Assembly (NCBI RefSeq): GCF_033807575.1 | Contig: NC_084706.1 | Location: 28,131,204 to 28,195,203 of the forward strand | Length of the DNA stretch: 64,000 bases | Source: Cydia pomonella | Taxonomy: Eukaryota > Arthropoda > Insecta > Lepidoptera > Tortricidae | Direction of reading: 5' to 3' | Shown here: piece by piece, positions 40,980 through 51,480 of the stretch | Layout of the letters: the number at the start of each line of letters is the position of its first letter | Position numbering within the stretch: the stretch's first letter is position 1 | Position numbers and translations under genes: made by a program | Notes under the pieces: model-generated | The model's input: the letters and a program-made list of their open reading frames with translations, nothing else | Databases searched by the model: none | What the model was told of the DNA's origin: nothing

Positions 40980-41700
40980 AATGAAATACAAATTAAACGT
41001 TACGATGATGGTTGAGCGTTATTGTATGTTTTTTCGCCAAAAAAAAAACTAAATTAGTGTTGACTATTGATACTTTCGAAATCTCGAACACATCATAACA
41101 AACATATCTCTTCCCCCTTGGTCTATCATAAAACTCAGCAATTTCCCCTTCAAGAGATATCCAACGAACTGGCAATAAATCGATTTGTCGACACAATACG
41201 AACAAGATACCCCCCTTCCATCTACATATCACACGGTTTCTCTTATTGCTGAAACTATTACAACGTTACATTTACACAACGAAAACTACCTATACACTTT
41301 AAATTGTAGAGGTATAAGGTTGAATATGGAACATCGAGTTGGAACACTTCTGATATAGGAGTAAAAAAAGAATACAAAACGAATTCAAAGCTCGAACCCG
41401 CAAAAGGCATATTGAAACTCATATCCTGATATTTTGTGACGGTTCACTGGTATTTCGAATATGTATATTGTGTTGTGGCTTTACGTGTCTTTATGTGGGG
41501 TAGCCATGTTCTGGGGTTCCGCAAGGTAACTTGAATATTAATTTAAGACGGTGAATTATTTGTTAAATATTAAAATCTCAACACATGTAGGTAATGTAGA
41601 CTTAGGAGTAAACTATGTTTTTTTTTATATAGCAAGTATACATATAAAGGACGTGATAATCGACGTAATATTGACTGGCCAAAACATTTGCGTCTTTTTA
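40980..41700. other. Intergenic, no feature recognised
   Basis: Short frames at 40993-41252 are unsupported. No repeat is recognised. Confidence 0.4.
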
Positions 41701-41719
41701 TCAAGCATTGTCTAAAAGT

Positions 41720-41995
41720 AAAGAGCATGCGACTTGCAATCCGGGTTCAAATTCCAGTTCGTATCAATATTTTTTTGGGAATTAATGTAGGTACGAAATA
41801 TCATTTCATATTTCGTTGATGGAAAACATCGTGAGGAAACCGGACTAATCTCAATAAGGCCTAGTTTGCCTTTTCGGTTAGAAGGTGAGATGACAGTCGC
41901 TTCCATAAAAAGTAAGTGCCTACGCTAATTCCCGGGAGTTGCCAAGCGGACCCCAGGCTCCCATGAGCCGTGGCAAGACGTTTGCTTTTGCTTTA
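41720..41995 (+). mobile_element. SINE family C, diverged
   Basis: The B box region CCGGGTTCAAATTCCAG is followed by the shared core AAAACATCGTGAGGAAACC, GAAGGTGAGATGACAGTCGC, and the 3' block CCAAGCGGACCCCAGGCTCC plus CATGAGCCGTGGCAAG. The head is partly lost. A fuller 3' part is at 63290-63490. Confidence 0.78.
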
Positions 41996-41999
41996 TCAT

Positions 42000-42934
42000 T
42001 TTTTTATTTTTTTTGTTTTTACTCTCATCTGCCATCGGCTTTCTTAGCCATAATCAGATTGTATCTATGTATCTAAAAAAATGTCTTTTTCCAGGTGGTG
42101 GTCCATTATCCACCATTCCTTTATTATGTGAAAACAGGGGGTGGATTATTCTCTCTGGTCTAGTTCCAAGATCTGCCACCTTTTGAGTCTTGTGATGTGT
42201 TACTGTTGTTGTTTAATAGGTCTCTGGCAAGTTCGTTCTCATGGTTTGTGAGCCTTTCCTTATATTTCTTTGAGAAGCTATTTACTTCCTCTTTGATGGT
42301 TGGTATATGTAGGTAGTCATGTATTTCTTTATTACGGATAAACCAGGGTGCACAAGATATTGTTCTGAGAGCAATATTCTGGAATCTTTGAAGGATCTCG
42401 AGGTTAGAATTGCTCGCTGAACCCCAGAGTTGTATACCATACGTCCAGATAGGTTTTATAATACATTTGTATACCAAAAGTTTGTTACTGAGCGTCAGAG
42501 GCCGATAGGAAGACAGTCCTTCCTATTAGCCATAGTAAGCGCTTAAATTGTATGCTAGCTTCATTTTTCTTTGCTTTGATGTGATTGGCCCAAGTGAGCC
42601 TCCTATCTAGGTGGAGGCCTAGGTATTTAACACAGCATTCACTGGGTAGTGTCTCTCCTCGTATGGTTACAGGCGGGCAGTCTCCTTTTCGTAAGGTAAA
42701 TGTTATTTGGAGTGACTTTGATGTGCTAGCCTTGATTCTCCATTTTTCAAGCCACTGGTCGATTTTTTGCAGGTGCCTTTGCAGTTTTTGTGATGCTGCA
42801 ACGGGGTCTTTGTCAGCGGCAAGGCACGCTGTGTCGTCAGCATATGTTGCTGTGACGACGTCTTCTGTACATGGAAGATCTGCGGTATAAATTGAGTACA
42901 ACACCGGGCCAAGAACGGAGCCCTGGGGTATCAT
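42000..42934 (-). pseudogene. Jockey-like LINE: RT C-terminal half, frameshifted
   Basis: The minus strand begins IPQGSVLGPVLYSIYTADLP and has ATYADDTACLA (catalytic YADD), then CCVKYLGLHLDRRLTWANHI. After a frameshift near 42480 come IIKPIWTYGIQLWGSASNSN and FQNIALRTISCAPWFIRNKE. The stop is near 42160 and the 3' UTR ends A-rich at about 42000-42030. The 5' end is cut at 42934, exactly where the SINE of family A starts. Confidence 0.88.
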
Positions 42935-43200
42935 TTATTTGACGACCGGTTTGGCCTAATGGGTAGTGACCCTGCCTACGAAGCTGATGGTCCCGGGTTC
43001 AAATCCTGGTAAGGGCATTTATTCGTGTGATGAGCTGAGTTCCTGAGTCATGGGTGTTTTCTATGTATTTAAGTATTTATAAATATTTATATATTATATA
43101 TATCGTTGTCTAAGTACCCTCAACACAAGCCTTATTGAGCTTACTGTGGGACTTACTCAACTTATGTAATAATGTCCTATAATATTTATTTTATCATTTT
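42935..43200 (+). mobile_element. tRNA-derived SINE (family A), complete
   Basis: The head GACCGGTTTGGCCTAATGGG holds the A box and GGTTCAAATCCTGG a perfect B box. The body and the tail (CCTATAATATTTATTTTAT) are complete. It abuts the truncated LINE at 42934; the SINE may have inserted into the LINE, whose 5' part is not found on the other side. Confidence 0.88.
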
Positions 43201-43294
43201 TATTTTATCATGTTGTTCTCAAGCAGCTAACCGCGTCCATCGTAGGGCCGAATTTATAAATGTGTCGTCTAGTCAAGTCTATGGAAGCATAGAT

Positions 43295-43340
43295 AAACAA
43301 AGAACCCTCGATGCGCAAGCCCGACTCGCACTTGTCCGAA
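43295..43340 (+). repeat. 3' fragment of the GGTTCCGTA repeat
   Basis: ATGCGCAAGCCCGACTCGCA and CTTGTCCGA match the 3' end of the repeat at 19850-20075. The open frame over it is not a gene. Confidence 0.6.
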
Positions 43341-43549
43341 TTATTATAACAGATGATGGAATGTCGTATATTTTTGTGAGTGTGTTAACTCTTACAATAA
43401 CGTTCGGGCGGGATTCTCATAATAAAGCAATACAATATATTATTATTGCTACAATCCACGAAGAATAAGTAAAGACCAGGACAGGTAGGGTGGAATAATA
43501 TAAATTGAGTTCGATTTATGTAAGTAAATATTATATTAGGGTATTACTG

Positions 43550-43885
43550 CAATGTTCTGCCGCTAGAGTGCAGCACTAGCACCTCTCGTAAACCATAGAG
43601 TAACATATTCATACTGTGCCTTAAAATGTTTTTTGACAAGTTTTTACAGATAATAGCATGACATAAAATGACATCGATGCCTCAAGGCGGTTTGTTTACA
43701 AAGCCTACCGGGAAACGCGAAAATCGAAATTTAGTTATCTGCCTCTTCATCTCTCGAATATGCAAGAGTGATAGAGAGGTTAGATAACGAAATTTCTGTT
43801 TTCTTGTTACGCGGTAGATCCTCAGATTGTGAAGGATTGTGCTAGTGGCGCCTGCGAAGAGTTTCGCGTAATATTAGGATATACA
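43550..43885. mobile_element. MITE-like repeat with internal hairpin
   Basis: GAAATTTAGTTATCTGCCTC pairs with the sequence at 43775-43796, whose complement begins GAAATTTCGTTATCTAACCT. The outer blocks TTCTGCCGCTAGAGTGCAGC and GTGCTAGTGGCGCCTGCGAA are those of a repeat I know from Lepidoptera. Confidence 0.6.
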
Positions 43886-43914
43886 TTTTACATGTAAAAT
43901 AACAATTAAAATTT

Positions 43915-43990
43915 TGAAGATACTTATAACTAGGTGACAACAGCCGGGCTTATCGCTAAAAAGGGATCTCTTCCAGACATCCTTTGTATT
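43915..43990 (-). mobile_element. LINE 3' tail (GCGATAAG family)
   Basis: The minus strand reads AAGGATGTCTGGAAGAGATC, then AGCGATAAGCCCGGCTGTTG. It has the same order as 3380-3545. Confidence 0.7.
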
Positions 43991-44229
43991 TTGATTTCAT
44001 TGGCACTGTTTCGGTGGAAGTAACTTTCGACAGTACAGTGAGTTTAGGGTCGCGCATAACGTGTTCCGTGCTATCATACTACATAACAAATCATACCAGC
44101 AAAAGGGCATATCTTCTTGTCAACTACGCTTTTTAATAAGCTTTATTTTCTAGATCCTTTGTTATATTTTTTATACACTCGGTTCAAAAGTTAGGGGGAG
44201 ATTTTCCATTTTTATTTATGTATTAAAAA

Positions 44230-44440
44230 TAAAAACCGGACAAGGGCGAGTCGGACTCGCACACCGAGGGTTCCGTACTTTTTAGTATTTGTTGTTATAG
44301 CGGCAACAGAAATACATCATCTGTGAAAATTTCAACTGTCTAGCTATCACGGTTCATGAGATACAGCCTGGTGACAGACGGACGGATAGCGGAGTCTTAG
44401 TAATAGGGTCCCGTTTTGGTCCGGAACCCTAAAAAATCAC
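44230..44440 (-). repeat. GGTTCCGTA repeat, reverse copy
   Basis: It mirrors 19850-20075 over its whole length, including ACAGATGATGTATTTCTGTT and CGGACAAG-GCGAGTCGGACTCG at its left end. Confidence 0.85.
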
Positions 44441-44539
44441 TTCTTAATTTTTTTATAACATTATATTTATTTTTAAAGACCTGTCCAATGATGTACCACC
44501 CGTTGATATTTACTGAAAAAAAAAAACACTTTTTGTTAC

Positions 44540-44845
44540 ATGTATTGAGCATCTCGCTTGAAAATAGTATAGTTTAAATTTTGTTTTTTGTTGGATAGAC
44601 CGTTGTATACTGTTAATGAATTCATGAACGATGTATAGATTTTAACGATTCTCTACAGGAGATACTATCTTGACATTATGTTAGAATACTAGTATCCTGT
44701 AATTATTTAATTTTTGAATTGATATTTTATTGATTATGTTTTTGTATATCTGTTTTGACGATCATAATATGAATTCTTGTAGATTGACATGCCAGCAAAT
44801 TATAATGTAATCTGTATTATGAAATAAATAAATTTAAATCTAATT
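44540..44845 (+). mobile_element. LINE 3' UTR with AATAAATAAA tail
   Basis: TAGATTGACATGCCAGCAAA, ATAATGTAATCTGTATTATG and AAATAAATAAATTTAAAT form a 3' end I associate with CR1-like lepidopteran LINEs. No coding remnant is attached. Confidence 0.55.
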
Positions 44846-45344
44846 TCTATACGTAGTGGCGGCTCACAAAATACACCTTTGTTTTAAATACATATAAGGG
44901 TTCCGTTTTAGCTGTTTTGCCTACTGAACCCTAAAAACCTCACTTTGAGTGAGAGGCACGGGTGATTGTAGTCAGAATGAGATCAAATTGACATCAATCA
45001 AGTTCGTATCATTCTTCTTATTTCCAAAATACCACTAAACTGCGTAAATGATGCCATGATGAATGGGCCCCTATGTCAGTCTGTCTCACTTTCACAAAGG
45101 GGATTGTATGTAAGAATGAGAGAGTGGGGTGATGTTCGATAACAATTGAGGCCTTTTGTAATTATGGTAGTGACACAGCGTATTGGGGTTAGGGATGTGA
45201 CTTAAAAAGATTTTGCTGAAGTAAATTTACTATATTCCTTGGAATATAATTTTTGGGCTTAATAGTAAGTAAAATATAAGTGTTTAAAAAAAAAACATTT
45301 TTACAAACTTTTATCGCAGGTAACTAATACTTTTTGAGACAATT

Positions 45345-45640
45345 CTTACAATTCCAAAAAATAGGGTGCGTTGTTTTATCACAAAGTTCCCATGGCCACC
45401 TCCTGTCTCCATCATCAGATCAGCTCGATGGTACCATGATAATGCATATACGTATGTACCTATGCAAATTGCAAGCGGACCCCAGGCTCCCATGGGCCGT
45501 GGCAAAAATGCCGGGACAACGCGAGGAAGAAGAAGATGTACCTATGCAAATTTTGTAGCTTTATCGGAAACCGATAAGTGGGTCAAATTTTAATTGCAAG
45601 ATTTGATTATAGACAGACAAACAGACAACGGGAACTTGTA
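45345..45640 (-). repeat. Interspersed repeat, partner of 62495-62710, with an insertion
   Basis: On the minus strand: AATCAAATCTTGCAATTAAA, GACCCACTTATCGGTTTCCG, GTACCATCGAGCTGATCTGA and TGATGGAGACAGGAGGTGG. The plus-strand copy at 62495-62710 has the same order without the 45471-45535 insert, so it represents the empty site. Confidence 0.88.
45471..45535 (+). mobile_element. Mini-SINE: 65 bp 3' end of SINE family C
   Basis: Only the last part of the family is present: CAAGCGGACCCCAGGCTCCC, GGGCCGTGGC, CCGGGACAACGCGAGG and a GAAGAAGAAG end. The 17-base direct repeat ATGTACCTATGCAAATT flanks it exactly at 45454-45470 and 45536-45552. It is therefore an independent retrotransposition product, not a deletion remnant. 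Confidence 0.93.
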
Positions 45641-46354
45641 ATGATAATACATTTAAATAAGTGTCATATACTAGCTAAAGAAAATGTGACCAGTCTTGCA
45701 GTCCGGAATCGAAACGAAAAAGAAACATAAATCAAATTAGCTAATCAGATTATTTGATTGGTTATACCTAATTAAGTATCGTTCATCTCTAAATAAATAC
45801 TAAGACCTAAAATATTCTTGAAATAATAAAAAAAATAGAGGCGTTATTTTACGTTAAGTTGCACATCAAAACACCCGGACTCATCAAATCGCAACGAAAA
45901 ATCGAAAAAAAATTGAATAAAATTACATTTTGTATGGAGGATCCAAATTTTCAAAGTACGATAGCGACCCCTAAAATATATTTAAAAAATCTGAAAAAAA
46001 TTACATTGATTTTTTGGTAGATTTTACATCGGGTGCCCCGTAGAAATATATAACTTCGACAAAATAAGGACCACCCCAGTCGTTGCACAATCTAAATGTG
46101 CGCAAAATTTTATTTACTGCGAAACTGATGTACAGGCTGAGCACTCTAAGCTGCTTATTTCTTTATGGTATTAGGAATGTTCGGGAACGGGAATGTTGCG
46201 TTGCGCCCATCACTAAAAGGGGATGACGGGCGCGATTGCGTCCCCGTAATTGATGGTTTTGAGATAATTACCACTAGTTTCATGGTTTGTGGTTTAAATA
46301 CTTACAAAGGCGATGGCTTAGGGTTGTTAGGAACTAGAGTCTTAAGGTACCATT
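45641..46354. other. Intergenic, no gene recognised
   Basis: Positions 46150-46350 are richer in GC with a 74-codon open frame, but I see no motif and suspect a repeat. Confidence 0.4.
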
Positions 46355-46361
46355 CGGATTC

Positions 46362-46435
46362 AGACTACACAGCGTTACTGCTGCAGTAATGTCGCGCCGC
46401 AGCACTGTAGCAGCAACGCTGGTGCAGTCTAAATC
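46362..46435. repeat. Hairpin with CAGCGTTACTGCTGCAGT arms
   Basis: The left arm CAGCGTTACTGCTGCAGT pairs with ACTGTAGCAGCAACGCTG at about 46402-46422 with two mismatches. The outer AGACTACA/TGCAGTCT also pairs. Probably a small MITE. Confidence 0.65.
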
Positions 46436-46541
46436 TTGTCTCGGTAAAGGAAAATATCGTGAGGAAACCTGCATATATCGGCCAAGAAATTCAAAAGATA
46501 AAGTCCCCAATCCGCATTGGGCTAGCGTGGGGACTATAACC

Positions 46542-46822
46542 ATACCCCGGAGTTTTCGGTGCGGGAATGTTTTACACTAGCCAAAAAAACAGGCTAAAAC
46601 TATAAAAACCAATACTATTTTAATATTTCTAAACGCATTTGAAGCTTACCTTCTATTTTTAATTCATATTTTGGTAATTATTTTACAATAGGCAAAGTTA
46701 TTATAGTTGTCAAGCGGACCCCAGGCTCCCATGAGCCGTGGCAAAATGCCGGGACAACGCGAGGAAGAAGAAGAAAGTTATAAATACAAGAAAACATTCC
46801 CGCACCGAAAACCCCGACGTAT
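46542..46822. mobile_element. MITE with 10 bp target duplication
   Basis: TTTTCGGTGCGGGAATGTTTT occurs at the left end (46552) and inverted at the right end (from about 46791). GACTATAACC is duplicated at 46532-46541 and 46823-46832. A 9-10 base duplication suggests a Mutator-like origin; this is an inference. It contains a further insertion at 46702-46773. Confidence 0.88.
46702..46773 (+). mobile_element. Mini-SINE: 72 bp 3' end of SINE family C
   Basis: It holds the same 3' block as 45471-45535 (CAAGCGGACCCCAGGCTCCC to GAAGAAGAAG). It is flanked by AAAGTTAT at 46694-46701 and 46774-46781. It is the innermost of three nested layers. Confidence 0.9.
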
Positions 46823-46909
46823 GACTATAACCCAAGCTCTCGCGCATGAGAGGAGCCCTGTACCCAGCAGTGGGACGTATATAGGCTGAATTATTACTAT
46901 ATTACCCAC

Positions 46910-47260
46910 TTAGCCAAGATCCGTCGACTACCCAAGAGCTTTTTAGATCATCTTCATGTACCGGATGATGGAGCTCATGTTGCTTCATTTTGAATTGCTT
47001 TGGTTCCAGATAGCCTGCTCCAAAGTCCTTATTTGTGTGGCGAGGACGTGACATTCACACATTTGGTGTTTTACTGTCTCTTTCTCTTCCCCACATAATC
47101 GTCAATCGGTGTCTCGTCTCCCATCTTGACCAAAACTGCTTTAAGCCCGTAATGGCAAACACTCGTGTTATTGGGACCGTGCGAAGTGCGTTGTGGGGGT
47201 AAGTAAAGCGATCCCAGCGCATAAGGTGGTAAAAATTTGAACTAACTGCGGATAACGTCT
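46910..47260 (-). pseudogene. Decayed LINE ORF2 C-terminal fragment
   Basis: On the minus strand, with frameshifts, the piece reads like the end of RNase H-containing LINEs: CHYGLKAVLVKMG-ET--D, then a C-CGE-KETVKH-CECH zinc-type motif, then LE-AIWNQ. It resembles in position the C-terminus at 407-600. The copy is full of stops. Confidence 0.5.
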
Positions 47261-48664
47261 TTAACATTTCGTACAATTATATGGCTCGAAATGAAACTTT
47301 GATTTACGATTACTCCTGAAATATTCATTTAAATTGAATGGTGTAAGGGACCATTGCAATCTGTATGAAATGCTTAATATAACTAACGTATTTATTTTGA
47401 TAATTGTTAATAATGTATCCATGTAAATAGCTTTGCAAATGCCACATATTACGTGATCTTTTTCTAGAAGTTAAGAATGGATAAAGTAAGTTATCCTTAA
47501 AAGATAGACATTTAACATCGCGGACTTTTTTGTAGACCTATGAATGAGAAACAACCCCACCATACATTGTGTTGTTATAGCTCAAACGGATTAGGCAGCG
47601 TTTTCGATTAAAGCTCCTAGCCAGCGTGATTTTTTCCGACAACATCGTTATATTTCAAACAATTTACACAAAACCTTAACAAGTTATATACTTAAGCCTT
47701 CCTCAAGAATCACTCTATTGATAGATGAAAGTCGTATGAAAATCTGTTCAGTAGTTTTTAGTTTTAGAGTAGTTTTATAAGATGTAGTGAATTGACGTTT
47801 TCCCCTAGACTTGCGGACACTAGGTTGCGTGACAGTCGTGCACGCTCCCAATAATTTATAATTTGAAGTTGTCTTTTTCCATACCAGAACCATAAGAAAT
47901 TGGCAAATCCAAATTGAACTCCAGTAAAGAGTTTTTATGAGTTTTCTATAAAATTACGAGTCTTGCGCTGCGGATCTTAAATCTATACCAACACTAAAGA
48001 GGCTTCACTTTGAACAGGTAATTTGTAGACAGTTCCTGTTTAATTATGTTATTTGTCAATGGTCTCTAATTAAAATGTTATTATTATTTAATTACTTGCT
48101 TTATATTAGTAGCGTGCTAGAACTAGAAATAAGTTACATTAATTATACCGTTAACAAGGTTTTGTTTTAAATATGTATGTATGTTAACACTTTATTGTAC
48201 ATAAGACAGGTTAAGATACAATAAATATATGGTATTTATTTATGGTACCTACTTTCCTTGTTACGTACACATTTAATATCGATCAAACCGTTTTAATACA
48301 GCCAGCACCGTACACGCTTCAATCTTAGATTAGATAATTGGTATTTCAGCATCCATTGGATACATCGATCACCTACCCTTTTGTAGGCTTGCAATACAGC
48401 ACGTGGTATTGGTATAAAATACTGAACCAATATAAATGTTGTTAGTACAGTTTGAAAACAAAATGGTTGTCGATTTGCGGAAAATGCCCAGTTCAACTAA
48501 CTAACTTAGTTCGACATTATACATTGCGATGTTTAATAAATCTTCTCTGAGTTTTGTAAATATGCCTGCCATACCCATTTAGCGTCCATGAGATCTGATA
48601 CTTTTTCACATGTAAACTTCTTTTAATTACCGTGGTGCAATAAAAAAGTAAGTAAATAGATATT
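47261..48664. other. Intergenic or TMTC intron, no feature recognised
   Basis: This stretch lies downstream of the TMTC exon in the gene's direction and may be its intron. I looked for the next TMTC exon on the minus strand and saw none. Confidence 0.45.
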
Positions 48665-48745
48665 AACCTGAATGTGAGATTGGAGCGGTCGATACGACTT
48701 GTGACTCCCCGGATCACTCATCGGTCTACCCGAAAAGTAATTTTT
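48665..48745 (-). pseudogene. Partial duplicate of the TMTC first exon
   Basis: The minus strand encodes KNYFSGRPMSDPGSHKSYRPL and then CAG/GTTAAT. PMSDPGSHKSYRPL is identical to the real exon at 49060-49358. Eight shared codons differ only at silent positions, while four codons are replaced, including the Trp of DFWG to Ser. Two bases are lost before the donor, which shifts the frame. It sits about 350 bp downstream of the real exon. Likely a decayed tandem exon duplicate; use as an alternative exon is possible but the frameshift argues against it. Confidence 0.8.
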
Positions 48746-49059
48746 ATGTTTACTTATGTTTGTTCTTTCTATCATCCATGAAGGTTACGTGACATTCAAA
48801 TGTCAATATCACGTCAAATATTTGACGCTTACCATCTACCATACTCGCTTGTGTATTTGTCATGTGTTATGGTATTAAAATAATTAAAAGGCATAATTCT
48901 ATGCTCACCTAAAACTTACTATGTTTTCAATCCTGTATTTATTTTTAAAAATCTTGCATCAGCGAAGTGCTCAAAGCTGAATGCGTCTGTAGGCAACATT
49001 GTTCGCTTTCTAGCAGGCAATAAAACTGAAAAATAGTGTAAAAACTAATGTAAACTCAC

Positions 49060-49358
49060 CTGAAAGTCAGCGTAGTCAGCGGCCTGTACGACTTGTGGCT
49101 ACCCGGATCACTCATCGGTGTGCCCCAAAAGTCGTTCTTAAACACAGTCACTACCGTGTTCACTCCTGTCACATCCCCGTTCGTAACTATAGCAGGAATG
49201 TCATCATGGACAAAATCACCGTTCAAACTGTTAGAGTACGTTATAGCAGCTATGGAAGCTACTAGAGTATAAATTATCCAATCATTGTTACAAATTATTT
49301 TTTTTGGTTCTTCGCGAACGGGTGGTAAATGCCGACGACGCATTTTGTTTTTGGCCAC
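49060..49358 (-). CDS. TMTC-family protein, first coding exon
   Basis: ATG at 49356-49358 opens 299 coding bases ending TTTCAG before the donor GTGAGT (49054-49059). The 99 residues begin with a basic cytosolic stretch (KMRRRHLPPVREEPKK). One membrane segment follows at about 27-45, then NSLNGDFVHDDIPAI with the Asp-Asp pair conserved in this family. The block NDFWGTPMSDP-SHKSYRPLTTLTFR follows. FWG-PM-----SHKSYRPL--LTFR is diagnostic for the transmembrane and TPR repeat-containing proteins, ER proteins that O-mannosylate cadherins and related targets. Which of TMTC1-4 it is cannot be fixed from this exon. The remaining membrane segments and the TPRs must lie in exons at lower coordinates, which I did not find. 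Confidence 0.88.
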
Positions 49359-49700
49359 TTCACTTTTTTGTCACTCACAGTTGTTCGATTGTTCACTTTT
49401 TCACTTATCACTTGCACGTGTATTACTTTTACATTTGTTGTGTATGTTATTTTACATTACATATTTTATTAAATAACAATGATTATAATCATTACCTATA
49501 TAATTCCGCCATTGTTATTTTAACACGGTTCATATTTAAAAAAGGAACTCATATAATGTAAAACATAACTATTTACATTTTTTAATTTTTTATCCGGGTC
49601 ATAACAACAGTATAGCATAATGCCACCTCAAGTTCACTGCAATGTGCTTTCACCTAAACAGCTTTACCGAACCAAATGTCCGGTTCACTCGAACACTTAC
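49359..49700. promoter_or_regulatory. TMTC 5' UTR and presumed promoter region
   Basis: This is the upstream side of the minus-strand gene. I see no TATA box or other defined element; the region is AT-rich. The assignment rests on position only. Confidence 0.25.
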
Positions 49701-49847
49701 CCGGCCTGTCCGGGTCACGAATACCCGGGCGATGTCATCCATCAAATAGACGTTCGTATTAACAACAAGTAACTGAGCATTGAAGAACCTTAACGCAGCG
49801 GCAGAAGAGCTACAAATCGTCGGCAAAATAACCTGTTCGTACAACAT
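49701..49847 (-). other. Open GC-rich stretch ending in a donor-like site
   Basis: The minus frame reads FFNAQLLVVNTNVYLMDDIA then RVFVTRTGR, followed by GTAAGT at 49695-49700. It is upstream of the TMTC ATG, so it could be a non-coding first exon or a decayed exon copy (MDDIA compares with HDDIP). Similar short segments occur near 50500 and 52385. Evidence is weak. Confidence 0.2.
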
Positions 49848-51245
49848 CGTATAATAATTGTGATTCCATGAACGTGAGATTTTGAGGAATCTAGCAGTTT
49901 GTTTCTAATGTAAATTAAACGAAAAGCGAGAATTTCAACTCTCAGAAAATTTCTTACTGGTTTAATAGTTGCGAAACTAAATTAAAATGATATTGATAGC
50001 CTAAACTGAAAAACTCGTTTCGTCATGTGAGTAACCTTCAGTGATTTTGACTGTGCGTTGTCTGCAATATTATGTATTTTATATAAATTAACTTATTCTC
50101 CGATACGATTAAAAATAACAGTTCTCTTTGACATAAACTGAAGCAACAAATATCGGTTAACATCCATCGCGGAATTTATATATATCTATCTAATTTAAGT
50201 AATTAATTACTAGAGTTTGTGTGCGTTTCTTTAAAATTTGTTTGGCTTTATATGTACGTTTATGCTAGATTAAAATTTTTGATATATTGTTTTTGTATGA
50301 TGACTTTGTGTAATTTTTACCGTGTTCATTTTGTAGATTGCCTAAATAAATTAATTCGAAACCGAACTAGATCTCACAACCGTAAATATCAACTGCCAAT
50401 AAGGTTAGCGAATGACAAGAGAATTCAATGGCACACTATCTTAACCGTCAGGTGCACGCACAAATTATCCGGATCTCCGACCCGGTTCATCCGGTTTAAC
50501 GGCTCATGAATATGTCATCGGCTGTGACCGATCTGCATGCCCTTCCAATTCTGTGGAAGCCATAGTCGGGTTTTAAACATATCAACTTGATTTGACAATA
50601 CTTATCTATAAACGTGGAATCTTCGGCTTTTCAAGGATTCAGGGTGAAACACAATATTTTTATCATCAGGAAAATACTCACTGTAAAATCACTTTTGCCA
50701 CACTTCCCACAAGTGGTTCATCCACATAAAGTATTTTTTTCTCATCAGTTTTCAAAGAATAATGAGAACATTTACAAGCTGGTGTGGTGAAAAGCAATAT
50801 ATTATAAATACGCTTGTAATATAAGAATAAAATATGGCCCTGTACACATCGTATTCGCTGACCTTATTCACAAATAGAGAATAGAAACCAGCAAAAATTG
50901 CACTCGCAATTAAGGCGATATTTTACGGAAACCCGCGAACAGGAAAACGAGTAAAACAGAAAAGTTAGTCTAGAAATATAGCTCTCCGGCTAAGTGCTAT
51001 TGAGCACTGCGTTTACAATTGTTGCGAAACGGTACTTTTTAGAAAGTAGAATGGTCAGGGAATTTATTTTACTTATATTTTTACTGTTTGGTTCAGCCAC
51101 AGCACTTGGACACTTCAGCCACATTTTAGTGTTTCGTATCTGATTTAAACCTGCGATAGAACCTATTTTCGTATAAACACATAATACGATAGTCTTAATT
51201 TAACAGTAAAGTCAGGATTCCAGTGCGACACTGAGTACAAGCATT
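49848..51245. other. Intergenic with a repeat at 50670-50800
   Basis: The block at 50670-50800 (CTTTTGCCACACTTCCCACA to GCTGGTGTGGTGAAAAG) is related to 22080-22195. The frame at 50219-50509 has no recognised motif. Nothing else is identified. Confidence 0.45.
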
Positions 51246-51249
51246 CTTC

Positions 51250-51480
51250 TTCTTTCTTCTCAGCATATATGCGTCCACTGCTGAACATATGCCTCTTTCA
51301 TGGATTTCCATGTTGTTCTGTATGCGGCGGTTCTATGCCAGGTCGGTCTTGCCGTCTTTCTGATATCGTCCGACCATCAGGCTCGTGGTTTTCCGTCACC
51401 TCGGCTGCCCAGTCGAGGTCTCCAGAACAGTACTCGCTGGCCCCATAGGTCATCATCCCTGCGACATATATTGCGGCTTC
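51250..51480 (-). pseudogene. RTE-like LINE ORF2 C-terminal fragment
   Basis: The minus frame reads WSDDIRKTARPTWHRTAAYR, then TTWKSMKEAYVQQWTHIC and a stop. W-DDIR------W-R-A-DR--W---EAYVQQW is the typical end of RTE-group reverse transcriptases. A TGA replaces the codon just before the WSDD motif, so this copy is dead. Confidence 0.75.

Larger units (their letters stand above)
46438..46895 (+). mobile_element. SINE family B split by a nested insertion
   Basis: The core GTAAAGGAAAATATCGTGAG and CCCAATCCGCATTGGGCTAG lie left of the break. CATGAGAGGAGCCCTGTACC and CAGCAGTGGGACGTATATAG lie right of it. The uninterrupted copy at 36395-36715 shows that 46542-46822 is inserted sequence. The tRNA-like head is missing. 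Confidence 0.88.

Noticed and set aside
46165..46389. 74-codon GC-rich open frame as a gene
   Set aside because: No motif, no splice context, and it runs into the small hairpin at 46362; probably repeat sequence.
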